Positions 36,207 to 45,656 of a stretch of DNA of 64,000 bases are shown in pieces. Below the pieces are notes generated by a model, which did not search any database, was not told where the DNA came from, and worked only from the letters and a program-made list of their open reading frames with translations. Location: NCBI RefSeq assembly GCF_030296615.1, contig NZ_AP027733.1:186001-250000 (forward strand). The letters are read 5' to 3'. Made by a program: the position numbers and the translations under genes. This DNA comes from Frondihabitans sucicola (GTDB taxonomy: Bacteria > Actinomycetota > Actinomycetes > Actinomycetales > Microbacteriaceae). Positions within the stretch are counted from its first letter, which is position 1; every line of letters begins with the position of its first letter.

Positions 36207-36599
36207 TCAGGCGAACAGGTCGGAGGTGATGCGCGCCGCGACCGCTTCCCTCAAGGGCCGGACGGAGTCCACGTCCCAGTTCTCCGGATTCGGGAAGGAC
36301 CACTCCAACACCCGTCCCGCGGGCGTGCTCGGCAAGACTAGGCCAGGCTTCATGAGGACGACGACGTCGGCCTCTTGGAGGTCGGTGACGGTGACGGCCC
36401 GCGGTTCCCGCTGGCTGATGTCCATCCCCAGCTCCGCGATACTCGCCGCGACGGCCGGGTTCACTGTCTTGTCGGGCGCGATCCCCGCTGAGGTGACCGT
36501 GTAGTCGTTTCCGGCGAGGTGTTCGAGGAGGGCTGCGCCGAGTTGGGAGCGGCCGGCGTTGTGCTGGCAGATGAACAAGACGGTGGGCTTGTCGGTCAT
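36207..36599 (-). CDS. arsC: Arsenate reductase, low-molecular-weight phosphatase type
   Basis: 130 residues. VLFICQHNAGRSQLGAALLE holds the CX5R phosphatase loop (Cys near residue 11), and a downstream region (LMKPGLVLPSTPAG) follows the family. The enzyme reduces arsenate to arsenite using a thiol relay. The ATG at 36599 overlaps the stop of the oxidoreductase gene (ATGA). Confidence 0.8.
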   Translation of the reverse strand: MTDKPTVLFICQHNAGRSQLGAALLEHLAGNDYTVTSAGIAPDKTVNPAVAASIAELGMDISQREPRAVTVTDLQEADVVVLMKPGLVLPSTPAGRVLEWSFPNPENWDVDSVRPLREAVAARITSDLFA

Positions 36600-37978
36600 G
36601 CGGTCACCGCCTGGCGGTGCTCGCGGGACCATGCCTGGGTGGCGATCTGCACCGCGTCCCACGGGGAACCGAGCGGTGGTGTGTAGGAGAGGTCGAGTTC
36701 GCTGACCTGCTCCACGGTGAGGCCGGCGTGCAAGGCGACGGCGTACGTGTCGACGCGTTTGGCGGTCTCGGTGCCAAGACGGCCGACGAGCTGAGCGCCG
36801 AGGAGTTTGCCGTCGCGGCTGTCGCCGGTGACGCGGATCGAGATCGGTTGCGCGCCCGGGTAGTACTTCTTGTGGTCATCCGCGATCGCGGTCGTGCTGA
36901 CGGGGGCGAACCCGGCAGCGGCGGCTTCGTGTTCGCGAAGGCCGGTCCGGGAGGCGACGAGGTCGAACACTTTCACGACCTGAGTGCCGACGGATCCCGC
37001 GAACCGGGCGGTGCCACCGAGGGCGTTCTCGCCGGCGACGCGGCCCTGCTTGTGAGCCGTCGTCCCGAGAGGGAGATACGTCAAGCCGAGGAGGCGGTGG
37101 TGGGTGGTGACCCCGTCACCGGCCGCGAACACGTCGGGAAGACCCGTCCGCATCGTGTCGTCGACGACGACCGCCCGGCCAGCACCAAGCGTCGCGCCGG
37201 CGCGCTCGAGGAGGTCCGTGTTCGGGCGGACCCCGACGACAACCAGGACAACGTCGGCCGTGTGGGTGACGGGGGTGCCCTGGTGGGTGGCGCTGACGGT
37301 GAGGCTGTCGCCGGTTTTGTCGATGCGGTTCACGATGGTGTCCGTGAGGACGGTGACGCCGTGGTCGGTGAGTTCAGTGTGAACGAGGGCGCCGAGTTCG
37401 GGGTCGAGGGTGGAGAGCACTTCCGGACCGCGCTGAATCTGGGTCGTCTTGATGCCGCGGACGGTGAACGCTTCCGCCATTTCAAGGCCCACGTAGCCGG
37501 CGCCGACGATGATCGCGGTCTCAGGGTTCCGGGTCTCGAGGAACCGGTCGAGGGCGAAGGTGTCGCCCATGGAGTGGATGACGTGCACCCCGTCGTCCGG
37601 CCCCAGGATGTCGAGGCCGTCGATGCCGGCGCGGGAGGGCAGCGCCCCGGTGCCGACCATGAGGGCGTCGTAGGCGATGAGGGATCCGGTGCCGTCGAGG
37701 GCGCGGACGGCGAGGCGGTGACCTACGACGTCGATCGACGTCGCGAACGTCTCCAACCGGAGGTTCATCCCGGTCGCTTCGAGGTCGGCATGGGTGCGGT
37801 GAGCGAGGGACTGCCAGGGCTGCACTTCGCGGGAGAAGAAGTACGGAATCCCGCAGATGGAGAAGTTCGGGTAAGCGTCCGCGACGACCACGGTCACGTC
37901 TACGGACGGGTCGAGTTCGCGGGCGCGGAGGGCGGCGGAGATGCCGGCGTCCGATCCGCCGATGGCAACGAGATGCAT
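36596..37978 (-). CDS. FAD-dependent pyridine nucleotide-disulfide oxidoreductase
   Basis: 460 residues. VAIGGSDAGISAALRARE is the FAD-binding Rossmann motif, FSICGIPYFFS the single active-site Cys of the CoA-disulfide reductase/NADH oxidase branch, TAIIVGAGYVGLEMAEAF the NAD(P)H site, and VFAAGDGVTTHH the second FAD motif. It lies between aqpS-like and arsC genes and probably supplies reducing power or oxidises thiol adducts; its exact role in arsenic resistance is not established. Confidence 0.78.
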   Translation of the reverse strand: MHLVAIGGSDAGISAALRARELDPSVDVTVVVADAYPNFSICGIPYFFSREVQPWQSLAHRTHADLEATGMNLRLETFATSIDVVGHRLAVRALDGTGSLIAYDALMVGTGALPSRAGIDGLDILGPDDGVHVIHSMGDTFALDRFLETRNPETAIIVGAGYVGLEMAEAFTVRGIKTTQIQRGPEVLSTLDPELGALVHTELTDHGVTVLTDTIVNRIDKTGDSLTVSATHQGTPVTHTADVVLVVVGVRPNTDLLERAGATLGAGRAVVVDDTMRTGLPDVFAAGDGVTTHHRLLGLTYLPLGTTAHKQGRVAGENALGGTARFAGSVGTQVVKVFDLVASRTGLREHEAAAAGFAPVSTTAIADDHKKYYPGAQPISIRVTGDSRDGKLLGAQLVGRLGTETAKRVDTYAVALHAGLTVEQVSELDLSYTPPLGSPWDAVQIATQAWSREHRQAVTA

Positions 37979-37999
37979 GAGAGGGCCTTTCGGGGCGGG

Positions 38000-38755
38000 T
38001 CAGGCGGACGCCTGGTCGAGGTGCGGGATGACGACGTCGTCGGCGGACCGGGCGACGTCGGGATAGAGAACGAGAAGCAGGGCACAGCCGACCGCGGCTC
38101 CCACCAGCTGGACGCCGATGAAGGCGGGGGCGGAGGTGGGGGCGATGCCGGCGAAGGTGTCGGTGAAGATCCGGCCGATGGTCACGGCAGGGTTCGCGAA
38201 CGAAGTCGAGCTGGTGAACCAATACGCCGCCCCGATGTACGCCCCGACCGCAGGAGCAGCCAGGGCCCCGCGGCCGGTGCGTGCGAGGGCAAAGATCACC
38301 AGGATCAGCCCTGCCGTGGCGACGATCTCCCCGAGGAGATGCCCGCCAGTGGCGCGGTGCGTGGTTGCGATGGTCGTGCGGGTGTCGAACATGGTGTTCG
38401 CCAGGACTGCTCCGAGGATCGCCCCAACGACCTGCGCGACAACGTAGGGAAGGACCATCGCTGAACGGAGCCCGGTGCGGGTGCGACGGCCAAGAGCCCA
38501 GTCCGCCAGCGTGACCACCGGGTTGAAGTGCGCCCCCGAGATCGGACCGAGCATCAGGATCAGAACCGTCAGGCCGAAAGCGGTAGCGAGGCTGTTCTCC
38601 AGCAGTTGCAGCCCGACGTCGCGCGGGCTGAGCTGCTGGGCCATGATCCCCGAACCGACAACGACCGTCACCAGAAGAGCCGTCCCGAGCAGCTCCGCCA
38701 GCAGGCGGCGCAGGAGATCGGTGCGTGGGATCGGGGTCAAGAAGGGCACTTGCAC
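38000..38755 (-). CDS. aqpS: Aquaglyceroporin-like channel (AqpS type)
   Basis: About 250 residues with six membrane segments and the two pore motifs of the MIP family: SGAHFNPVVTLADW in the first half and TSSTSFANPAVTIGR in the second (NPA/NPV). In some ars operons (for example Sinorhizobium meliloti) such a channel lets arsenite made by ArsC leave the cell and replaces a pump. I use the GTG at 38755; the frame runs further back but overlaps the divergent regulator and its operator. Confidence 0.82.
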   Translation of the reverse strand: MQVPFLTPIPRTDLLRRLLAELLGTALLVTVVVGSGIMAQQLSPRDVGLQLLENSLATAFGLTVLILMLGPISGAHFNPVVTLADWALGRRTRTGLRSAMVLPYVVAQVVGAILGAVLANTMFDTRTTIATTHRATGGHLLGEIVATAGLILVIFALARTGRGALAAPAVGAYIGAAYWFTSSTSFANPAVTIGRIFTDTFAGIAPTSAPAFIGVQLVGAAVGCALLLVLYPDVARSADDVVIPHLDQASA

Positions 38756-38788
38756 ATCTTGACGCCAAGACGGTACCTCAGTCAAGAT
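38756..38788. promoter_or_regulatory. Operator between aqpS and the ArsR-ArsC gene
   Basis: ATCTTGA (38756-38762) and TCAAGAT (38782-38788) form an inverted repeat across the divergent promoter region, as expected for an ArsR-family repressor. Confidence 0.6.
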
Positions 38789-38795
38789 TGAGGTA

Positions 38796-39470
38796 ATGAA
38801 CGCTGAGCTAACAGAGATGATCGAGGCGCGGGCTGCGAAACATGCCGCCCTGGCCGATCCGGCACGCCTACGGATCGTCGACCTGTTAACCCTTGGGGAT
38901 GTCTCCCCGACCGACATGAGCCAGCAGCTCGGCATGCCCTCGAACCTCGTGGCGCATCACCTGAAGGTGCTGGAAGGCGTGGGCATTCTGGTTCGGGTCC
39001 GGTCAGAGGGCGACCGCAGGCGCAGCTATCTCCACCTCGCCCCAGGTTCCTTGTCGGGGCTGACTCCGACATCCTCGGTCGCCGGCCACCGGGTTGTGTT
39101 CGTTTGCACCGGGAACTCCGCCCGGTCACAGCTCGCCGCAGCGCTGTGGGCCAGCGCCAGCAGTATCCCTGCCGCATCCGGGGGAACTCACCCCGCCGAG
39201 CGCGTCGAACCGGGCGCTATCCGGGCAGCGAAGCGGCACCACCTGAACCTGCAAGAGGCCACCCCGCAAATGCTCTCTGACGTTCTCGCGCCGGATGACT
39301 TCGTGGTCACGGTCTGCGACAACGCCCATGAGGAACTCTCCGTCCCGTCCGGGCTGCACTGGTCGATCCCCGACCCTGTCCGTCTGGGCACGGATGCGGC
39401 ATTCGAGGCCGCTTTCACGGACCTCGAACACCGCATCCAGGAACTTGCGCCCCGTCTCGCCCCCGCCTAG
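38796..39470 (+). CDS. ArsR repressor fused to low-molecular-weight arsenate reductase
   Basis: 224 residues. Residues 1-85 are an ArsR winged helix (ADPARLRIVDLLTLGDVSPT, MPSNLVAHHLKVLEGVGILV). From about residue 92, VVFVCTGNSARSQLAAALWA is the CX5R loop of a phosphatase-type arsenate reductase. Such fusions are known in actinobacteria. It is divergent from aqpS and probably senses arsenite, though the metal-binding Cys pair of classic ArsR is not obvious. Confidence 0.8.
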   Translation: MNAELTEMIEARAAKHAALADPARLRIVDLLTLGDVSPTDMSQQLGMPSNLVAHHLKVLEGVGILVRVRSEGDRRRSYLHLAPGSLSGLTPTSSVAGHRVVFVCTGNSARSQLAAALWASASSIPAASGGTHPAERVEPGAIRAAKRHHLNLQEATPQMLSDVLAPDDFVVTVCDNAHEELSVPSGLHWSIPDPVRLGTDAAFEAAFTDLEHRIQELAPRLAPA

Positions 39471-39485
39471 CGGCGACTGGTTCGC

Positions 39486-40802
39486 TCAAGCGGTGACGGG
39501 GGCACGGCCGATCTGCAGAAGTGTCGATGCAGGGGCGCAGCAGGCGCCGCCTCTGGCGCCGGTGGGGTCGTCGAACAACCCTGCCCCGCCACACACGCCG
39601 GTGTCAGGGAGGATGAGGTCGATGCGGGCGGCGGCCTCGTGGTCGCCGGCCAGTTCCGCGACGACGCTGCGGATCTGCTCGTATCCGGTCATCGCCAGGA
39701 ACGTGGGCGCGCGGCCGTAGGACTTCGCGCCGACGAGGTAGAAATCCTGTTCCGGTTGTGCCAGGTCCGCAGCTCCGGTGGCTCGGACGGACCCGCAGCT
39801 ATGTACGTTGGGGTCGACCTCCGCCGCGATTCGGATGGGTGCCTGCAACGTGGCATCCAGCTCGAGGCGCACCTCCGACAGGAACGACAGGTCGGGTCGG
39901 AACCCGGTCAGGGCGACGACGAGGTCTGCCTCGGGCAGGGCGCGTCCGTCTTCGGAGATGAGGACGGCGCCGGTGTCGGTGGTGTTGATTCGTTCGACGC
40001 GGAACCCGGTGACGAGATCCACGATCCCCGCCTCGACGGACTTCTGCGCACGAGCGCCGAGGGCTCCGCGCTCGGGCAGCTCGTCGGCCGTGCCGCCACC
40101 GAATGTGTTCCCAACGCCACCTCGACGAAGGACCCATGTGATGCGGGTATCGGGGTGCTGTTTGGCGACGCGGGTGAGTTCGTTGATCGCGGTCGCCGCG
40201 GAGTGCCCACTGCCCACGACGACCGTGTGTTTGCCGGCGAACCGGTCATGGTCGTGGAAGTCAGGGATGCGATCGGAGATGAACGCGGCCGCTGCCTTCT
40301 CGCCGAGGGCGGGGAGACCGTCGGCGCCCAGCGGGTTCGGGGTCGACCAGGTTCCCGACGCGTCGATGACAGCACGAGCGGTGATGCGTTCCTCGGTCCC
40401 GCCGGCGTTGACGTGAACGGTGAAGGGCTGCTCGCTTCGGCCCGCATCCACCAGCCGGTCACGGCCCTGCCGACCGATACCAGTCACGGTGGTGCCGTAC
40501 CGCACCCGGTCACCCAACGCCTCAGCGAGAGGCGAGAGGTAGCGGCTGATCCACTGCGCTCCGGTCGGGTAGCCCTTCGCCGGAGCCGTCCATCCGGTTC
40601 CTTCAAGCAGCCGGCCGGCCGTGGTGTCGACGAGTTCTGACCAGTCCGAAAACAGCCGGACGTGGCCCCACTCATTCACAGCGGCCGCCGGGCCGTCGCC
40701 AGCTTCGAGTACCAGGGGGTCAAGGCCACGTTCGAGAAGGTGGGCGGCAGCGGCAAGGCCCTGCGGGCCGGCGCCGATGACGACAACGGGAAGATCAGAC
40801 AC
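39486..40802 (-). CDS. Flavin-dependent monooxygenase-like oxidoreductase (ArsO-like)
   Basis: 438 residues from the GTG at 40802. VVVIGAGPQGLAAAAHLLER is the FAD-binding motif at the extreme N-terminus, TVVVGSGHSAATAINEL the NADPH-binding motif, and FDDPTGARGGACCAPAS a Cys-rich tail. Flavoproteins of this type (ArsO) are often encoded beside arsR genes; their reaction on arsenic is not settled. Divergent from an arsR gene with shared operator. Confidence 0.72.
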   Translation of the reverse strand: MSDLPVVVIGAGPQGLAAAAHLLERGLDPLVLEAGDGPAAAVNEWGHVRLFSDWSELVDTTAGRLLEGTGWTAPAKGYPTGAQWISRYLSPLAEALGDRVRYGTTVTGIGRQGRDRLVDAGRSEQPFTVHVNAGGTEERITARAVIDASGTWSTPNPLGADGLPALGEKAAAAFISDRIPDFHDHDRFAGKHTVVVGSGHSAATAINELTRVAKQHPDTRITWVLRRGGVGNTFGGGTADELPERGALGARAQKSVEAGIVDLVTGFRVERINTTDTGAVLISEDGRALPEADLVVALTGFRPDLSFLSEVRLELDATLQAPIRIAAEVDPNVHSCGSVRATGAADLAQPEQDFYLVGAKSYGRAPTFLAMTGYEQIRSVVAELAGDHEAAARIDLILPDTGVCGGAGLFDDPTGARGGACCAPASTLLQIGRAPVTA

Positions 40803-40829
40803 GGGAAAACTCCTCGGATCGACAACAAT

Positions 40830-40862
40830 CAATACATCGACTGTGCTCGATACATCGACAGA
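40830..40862. promoter_or_regulatory. Operator between arsO-like and arsR genes
   Basis: ATACATCGAC occurs twice, 18 bases apart, within the divergent promoter region. ArsR-family sites often contain TCGA/ATCGA elements. Confidence 0.5.
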
Positions 40863-40889
40863 TGTCAATGCGACTGGCAGAATGAGGCC

Positions 40890-41239
40890 ATGACCACCAG
40901 TGCCTCGCTTCTCGCGCCCACCGACGCGGCGTGCTGCGCCCCGACCAGTGAGGACGCCCTCACGGCGTCCGCAGCGGAAGACGTCGCCAAGGTGTTCAAG
41001 GCGCTCGGCGATCCCACCCGAGTGCGGCTCCTGTCACTCATCGCGGCAAGCCCTACGGGGAAGCCTGCATCTGTGACCTCACGGCACCGGTCGGGCTGTC
41101 GCAGCCCACGGTGTCGCATCACATGAAGCAGCTCGTCGACGCCGGCCTTGCCATCCGCGAACAGCGCGGCAAATGGGCGTACTACCGTGCCGACTTCGCC
41201 GCCCTCACCGCCAGCAGTCGGACCCTCAACCCGGCATGA
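40890..41239 (+). CDS. arsR: ArsR-family repressor, apparent frameshift
   Basis: LADPTDAACCAPT-like Cys-containing head, then VFKALGDPTRVRLLSLIAAS. The frame breaks at the G4 run 41057-41060; one G restores GEACICDLTAPVGLSQPTVS (CxC metal site within the recognition region) and KWAYYRADFAALT, giving 116 residues. The acetyltransferase gene starts inside its stop (GCATGA). Confidence 0.78.
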
Positions 41240-41754
41240 CCGAGGTGACGATCCGTGCGATGAAGGCGGGCGACTGGCCTGCCGTCGAACGGATTTACGC
41301 CGAGGGCATCGCGTCGGGTAACGCGACCTTCCAGGACAAGCCTCCGTCCTGGGAGGAGTTCGATGGCGGAAAAATTCGAGGACTCCGACTCGTCGCCGTG
41401 GACACGCAGGACAACGTCGTCGGGTGGGCGGCCGCGTCGAGCGTGTCGTCGCGGCCGGTGTATCAGGGGGTCATCGAGCACTCCATCTATGTCTCCAAGA
41501 ACGCCCGCGGTGCCGGGGTTGGCCACCTGCTCCTGGCGGAATTCATCACCACATCCGAAGCAGCGGGAGTCTGGATGATTCAATCCGCGGTCTTCCCCGA
41601 GAACCGCGGAAGCCTCGCCCTTCATGCCGCCCACGGATTCCGAGAGGTCGGCATCCGGGAACGCATTGGGCGGATGAGCTTCGGCCCGTGGGCAGGACAG
41701 TGGCGAGACAACGTCTTCCTCGAACGCCGCAGCACCGTCACCGGAACCAACTAG
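41236..41754 (+). CDS. arsN: GNAT acetyltransferase, ArsN/phosphinothricin-type
   Basis: 172 residues. VTIRAMKAGDWPAVERIYAE and SIYVSKNARGAGVGHLLLAE (the acetyl-CoA loop RGxGxG variant) match the phosphinothricin N-acetyltransferase branch of GNAT. In ars operons this branch is ArsN, which acetylates arsinothricin and similar organoarsenicals. Position directly after arsR supports ArsN; an antibiotic substrate cannot be excluded. Confidence 0.75.
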   Translation: MTEVTIRAMKAGDWPAVERIYAEGIASGNATFQDKPPSWEEFDGGKIRGLRLVAVDTQDNVVGWAAASSVSSRPVYQGVIEHSIYVSKNARGAGVGHLLLAEFITTSEAAGVWMIQSAVFPENRGSLALHAAHGFREVGIRERIGRMSFGPWAGQWRDNVFLERRSTVTGTN

Positions 41755-42015
41755 GAACGACGCCCCTCGCCTAAGAATGCGCTTTGAAGGATCGCCGCTT
41801 GGGTGACAGCGGCGGAGTCAAATCGCCGGCTGCGACGAAATGCCAACGACAACTGAGCGACGTGCTGCGATCGCGCCAGTGCGACGTACGGAACAGCGTT
41901 CTCCATCTCGCGGAGACGCGTCTGCCTCCTCGTCAGGGTGAGGCATTTCGTCTCGTCCCTGGTCAGTGCGTTGGCGCCGATACGATTGACGCAGTGCTGC
42001 AATGGGGGAGAGTCC

Positions 42016-43752
42016 GTGGTCGAAAAAGTTCAGTGGCGGACAATTTCCCGCGAGGACTTCGAGCGAATCGTGAACGTGCTTATCACTCGTGACGGTGACG
42101 CCCTCGGATACGCCGCTTCGGCACCCAGCGGCCGCGGCGGTGACGGCGGCATCGACATCGTCTTTCGGGACAAGACATCTGGTTCAGTCGTCCATGTGTT
42201 TCAACTGAAGCATTTCCCTGAAGGCTTTTCGGGGGCTGGCGTGACAGTCGACGCAAGCAAATCAAGAAGTCGTTCACGACAGCGACAGCCCTGGGCATGC
42301 CGGACTGGACCTTGGTGGTGCCAGAAGAGTTTACGGACGCCGAACAAAAGTGGGTTTCGAAGCTGAGCGATGGCACCTCGATTCGAACTCACATTCTTGG
42401 CTCCGTTGAGCTGGACAGACTCCTCGCCAAACATCCCGACGTCCAAGACTGGAGCGTGCGCAGCGCGGTGGACTTGGCCCTTTCAAGGATTGGCCATAAG
42501 GATGCAGCACCTAGAACTCTTCAAGAGGCCCACGACGGGCTAGCTCGGTACATTGCCGACCAGAACACTTTCAGCCTGTACTGGGGTCGCCGACTGGCTG
42601 TCGTCGACGGATTGCCAGGGTGGGAATTGTACGCGAAGAGGAAGACGCAGCGGACATGGAACCGCTGTCGATCACGGTCAACATGTTGTTCGGCCGTGAG
42701 GATGCGGAACTGGCAAAACTGACGAAAGATGTGTTCGGCTACGGACGGGGCACGCGTCTCGACTTGCCGGAGCAGAACGTCCATTCACTGGTCTATGACG
42801 GGCCGGCCGACTGGTTTTCGGGGACGGAGAGCGGCTATGCAGTCTCGGTAATCCCCGTTCGTGACGCTCACCAAGGTGAACCAGCCCGCATCGACTCATA
42901 CGCCGCTGACGGCACGCACCTTGGCGGGCTTACTGGCACGAGCACCGATGTGGGGAACGGCACGGAAGGCGGCTTTATCGAGGTGTCCTTCGAAGAAGTC
43001 CTTTCAATGTTCTGGCGCTTCCCACGAGACAGCCTTTCTGGTTCCACAGACATGACCTTTGATGCTGTGGGACGGTCCGGCGTGGCCGTCAACCGGGTAG
43101 TTCGCTTTATGGACACCCTTCCTCGGGCTCAACGACTCCGGCTCACCCTGAGTGGAAAGTCGGTCAGCGCGGCGCTCCCACAGGGGGCAGACCTAAGAGC
43201 GGCTGACCCAAAATTGAGCGAGTATGCCGAGGACTTGTCTGTGATCGAGAAGTTGGGCGATGTGACCTTCGCTTTTCCGCAGGAGTTGCCTGAGGCTGCG
43301 GAGCGTATTTGGACGCGGATCGCACGGATGCTGCTGGAAGGAAAATGCGCCCTCATCCCTAACTATTCTTCGATGAAAGCCACTCTCAGCGGCTCAATGG
43401 ACGAGGGCCTGATGGTCTTGCTGGACGCGGGAGGTGCCATCTTAAACCGGAGCGTTTCCGGGGAGAAGGTTCAGGCGTCAACGTGCTGGACAATCCAGTC
43501 TTAATACCCGAACCAAACATTTTTCACCCAAGGATGAAAATCGCGGATGCCGACGAGGTGCGAAGGCGACTCTTGGGCGGCACGGCAAAGGGCATGAATA
43601 TCAGACTGGAGCCCATGGATGGAACCCCGTTCCGGATCTATAGTTCTGAACTTCTAAAAAATGACCTTGTCGTTCCGGAGCCATGGTCAATCACCGGGAT
43701 ACCCGAGCATAGGGATCTTGCCCGTATTCGGCTGGAAGCGGGACTCAGCTGA
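42016..43752 (+). CDS. Mrr-like restriction nuclease, three apparent frameshifts
   Basis: Reading one added G at each of 42231-42235, 42618-42620 and 43460-43463 gives one 579-residue protein. The N-terminus holds a PD-(D/E)xK nuclease core: ISREDFERIVNVL, GRGGDGGIDIVF (acidic residue) and VHVFQLKHF (QxK). The rest, including VNMLFGREDAELAKLTKDVF, is unknown. Mrr_cat domains fused to unknown modules are found in type IV restriction and defence proteins. GTG start behind GGGGGAGAG; the gene is AT-richer than the ars block. No partner gene is adjacent. Confidence 0.62.
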
Positions 43753-43838
43753 GAGCCGACCGAGCCTTGGTGTCGGGATGAGGGAGAGATTCAAATAGGC
43801 AGCGCGAGGAAATCCACAAGCCTGCATGAATCAAGCCC

Positions 43839-45310
43839 TCAATCTGGCTGGTCTTCACTGCGAATCGACGCGACATAGCGGGCGTAGGCGGAGGCGGAGT
43901 CTTTTGCGTGAGCCTCAATGGTTTGCGGCCGATAGCCGAGTGCGTCGGCGATCACAGGGATCGGGCCGAGTTTGGAGAGTTCGTGGAGGGTACCAAGGCG
44001 CGCGGCGCGTGCGCTGAAGTATTGCTTTAGCCGGTTCCGCATGTGACTCGGGTTGACGTGATAGCCGGGCTTGGTCCCGGGGAAGACCCAAGAGCTATGC
44101 GGGTGGGCCGCGGTCTGCATGTTCGGCGAGTGGGCCGCAAGCTGCCGCCATGGCTCGTCGAGGGGAGCCGGGAGGTCGATGTCGAACCCGCCCATGCGAA
44201 TTGTGACGAGACCGTCTTCGATGCGCACCCGGTCCCAGGTAAGGGTCACGATGTCTCGAACCTGCTGGCCGAAGACGAGGACGAGCGTCGCCGCTATTCG
44301 CTCACGGGGCGCCAGCTCGTCGGTATGGACGACGCGTTCAAGGGCGGCTCCTTGAGCCGAAGCATCCAGTCGCTCGGCCGTGCCACGCCGGTGCGGTGCA
44401 ATTGTCAAGTCGGGCTTTACGAGACGGGTCTTGATAGCCCAACGAAGGAATCGATTGGCGATCTTTCGTGTCGAAGGTCCAGTGTTAATCCACTCGTCGA
44501 GATGCGCTTGACGGACGTCCGCGAAGAGCACTCCCTCATGATGTAGCCAGTTAAGAAAGTCGATGGCAACCGTGACGGTCTGCTTCGAGCGAAGGAATGT
44601 GCCGATCGTCACCTCGTCCATCTGCTGCATGCGCCGTAGGTGCTGCCACCGGACGTAGCGGACCACGATAGCTTTATCCGGCGCGTGGACGAGTCGCTCG
44701 ACGGCTTCGTTGGACCACGCGGTGTAGCGGACGAGATAGTCGTCGCGGGTGACGATGATTCCGTGCTCGACAAGGAGGCCGCGGACGTATTCGCGCGTCT
44801 TCGTTTTTGGGAGGGCATCAAGGCTCTCCTGAGTGATCGTGTCTGAGGTGGCGAGGGTGCGGAGGAATGCCTGAACGTGATCCTGTCTAATCCAGGTGAG
44901 CCCGCTGTTTGCCCTCTTCATCCCTTTGAGTGCCGTCGCCAGGGGGACAAGCGCGGGGGAGATTGTGCCGGTCGACGGGTTCGTCAGGGCGGAATCCACG
45001 GCTTCACGGAGTGTGCAGTTCCAGCACCGTCCACCTGAATAGAGTTCGTCCTCGGTTCCGCATGAGACGCAGTCGATGTTGAGCTTTACACCGCTGCATG
45101 CTCGGCACGCCGGCTGCCCCCAACCATGCCAGGAAGGACCCCCTCGTGCCCACAGGCGCAGACCCCACGGGTGCGCTTGGCTTTCATGTAGCAGTTGACG
45201 CAGACGCTCCCTTCAGTCCCGAAAAAAGCTGCCAGGGCCCGATGCTCATGACAGCGCGCGCAGGCAAGCGGAAAGCGCTCCGGGTCCTCGGGCTGCTTTG
45301 GCCTACTCAT
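43839..45310 (-). CDS. Tyrosine recombinase with N-terminal zinc ribbons, apparent frameshift
   Basis: 490 residues when one base is added at the C5 run 45117-45121. The first ~95 residues carry at least five Cys pairs (ACARCHEH, CVNCYMK, CACGHEG, ACRACSG, CVSCGTE, CWNCTL). The recombinase part follows with Arg (GQQVRDIVTLTW), a HxxR-like SHMRNRLKQYF, ALGYRPQTIEAHA and a C-terminal Tyr (ASAYARYV). Last gene of the recombinase-XRE-recombinase cassette. The overlap with the XRE gene (ATGAGTAG) argues that the zinc part belongs to this gene. Confidence 0.72.
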
Positions 45311-45656
45311 CGTCTTCGACGCGGCTCAGACGCACCCGGTGCGTTAGCGGCTGTCCCGGCGTGGAAGTCAAATCCTCGACGTCCTTTGGCGCGTTGGCGG
45401 TCGCGGCGGCCCGCATCTCGACAAATGGTTCGAAGAGGTCATTGGGCGTGCAGTCGAAGATGTCGCAGAGTACCGCGAAAGTGCGTGCGGGAATGCGCTC
45501 GGGGGAGCCGGTGACGAGTCGATAAATCTGACTTTCGGAGAGGTTCACGCCCCTCGATTTTAGCAGCGGCATGAGGTCGGTGGACTTCCAGAGGTTGTGC
45601 TGGGCCATGACGGCACGGAGTTTCCAATGGAAGCCGATTCGGCGGATTTCAGGCAT
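45303..45656 (-). CDS. XRE-family regulator of the recombinase cassette
   Basis: 117 residues, ATG overlapping the end of the upstream recombinase gene. The HTH is atypical but clear: LMPLLKSRGVNLSESQIYRL and TFAVLCDIFDCTPNDLFEPF, the 'Cro/C1-type' pattern common beside integrases. It probably tunes expression or acts as directionality factor. Confidence 0.75.
   Translation of the reverse strand: MPEIRRIGFHWKLRAVMAQHNLWKSTDLMPLLKSRGVNLSESQIYRLVTGSPERIPARTFAVLCDIFDCTPNDLFEPFVEMRAAATANAPKDVEDLTSTPGQPLTHRVRLSRVEDDE

Noticed and set aside
38756..38935. N-terminal extension of the aquaglyceroporin gene to 38935
   Set aside because: It would overlap the divergent ArsR-ArsC start and the operator, and the added sequence is not protein-like.
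39639..40640. Long plus-strand frames opposite the flavoprotein gene
   Set aside because: Antisense shadow of a high-GC gene; codon use fits the minus strand only.
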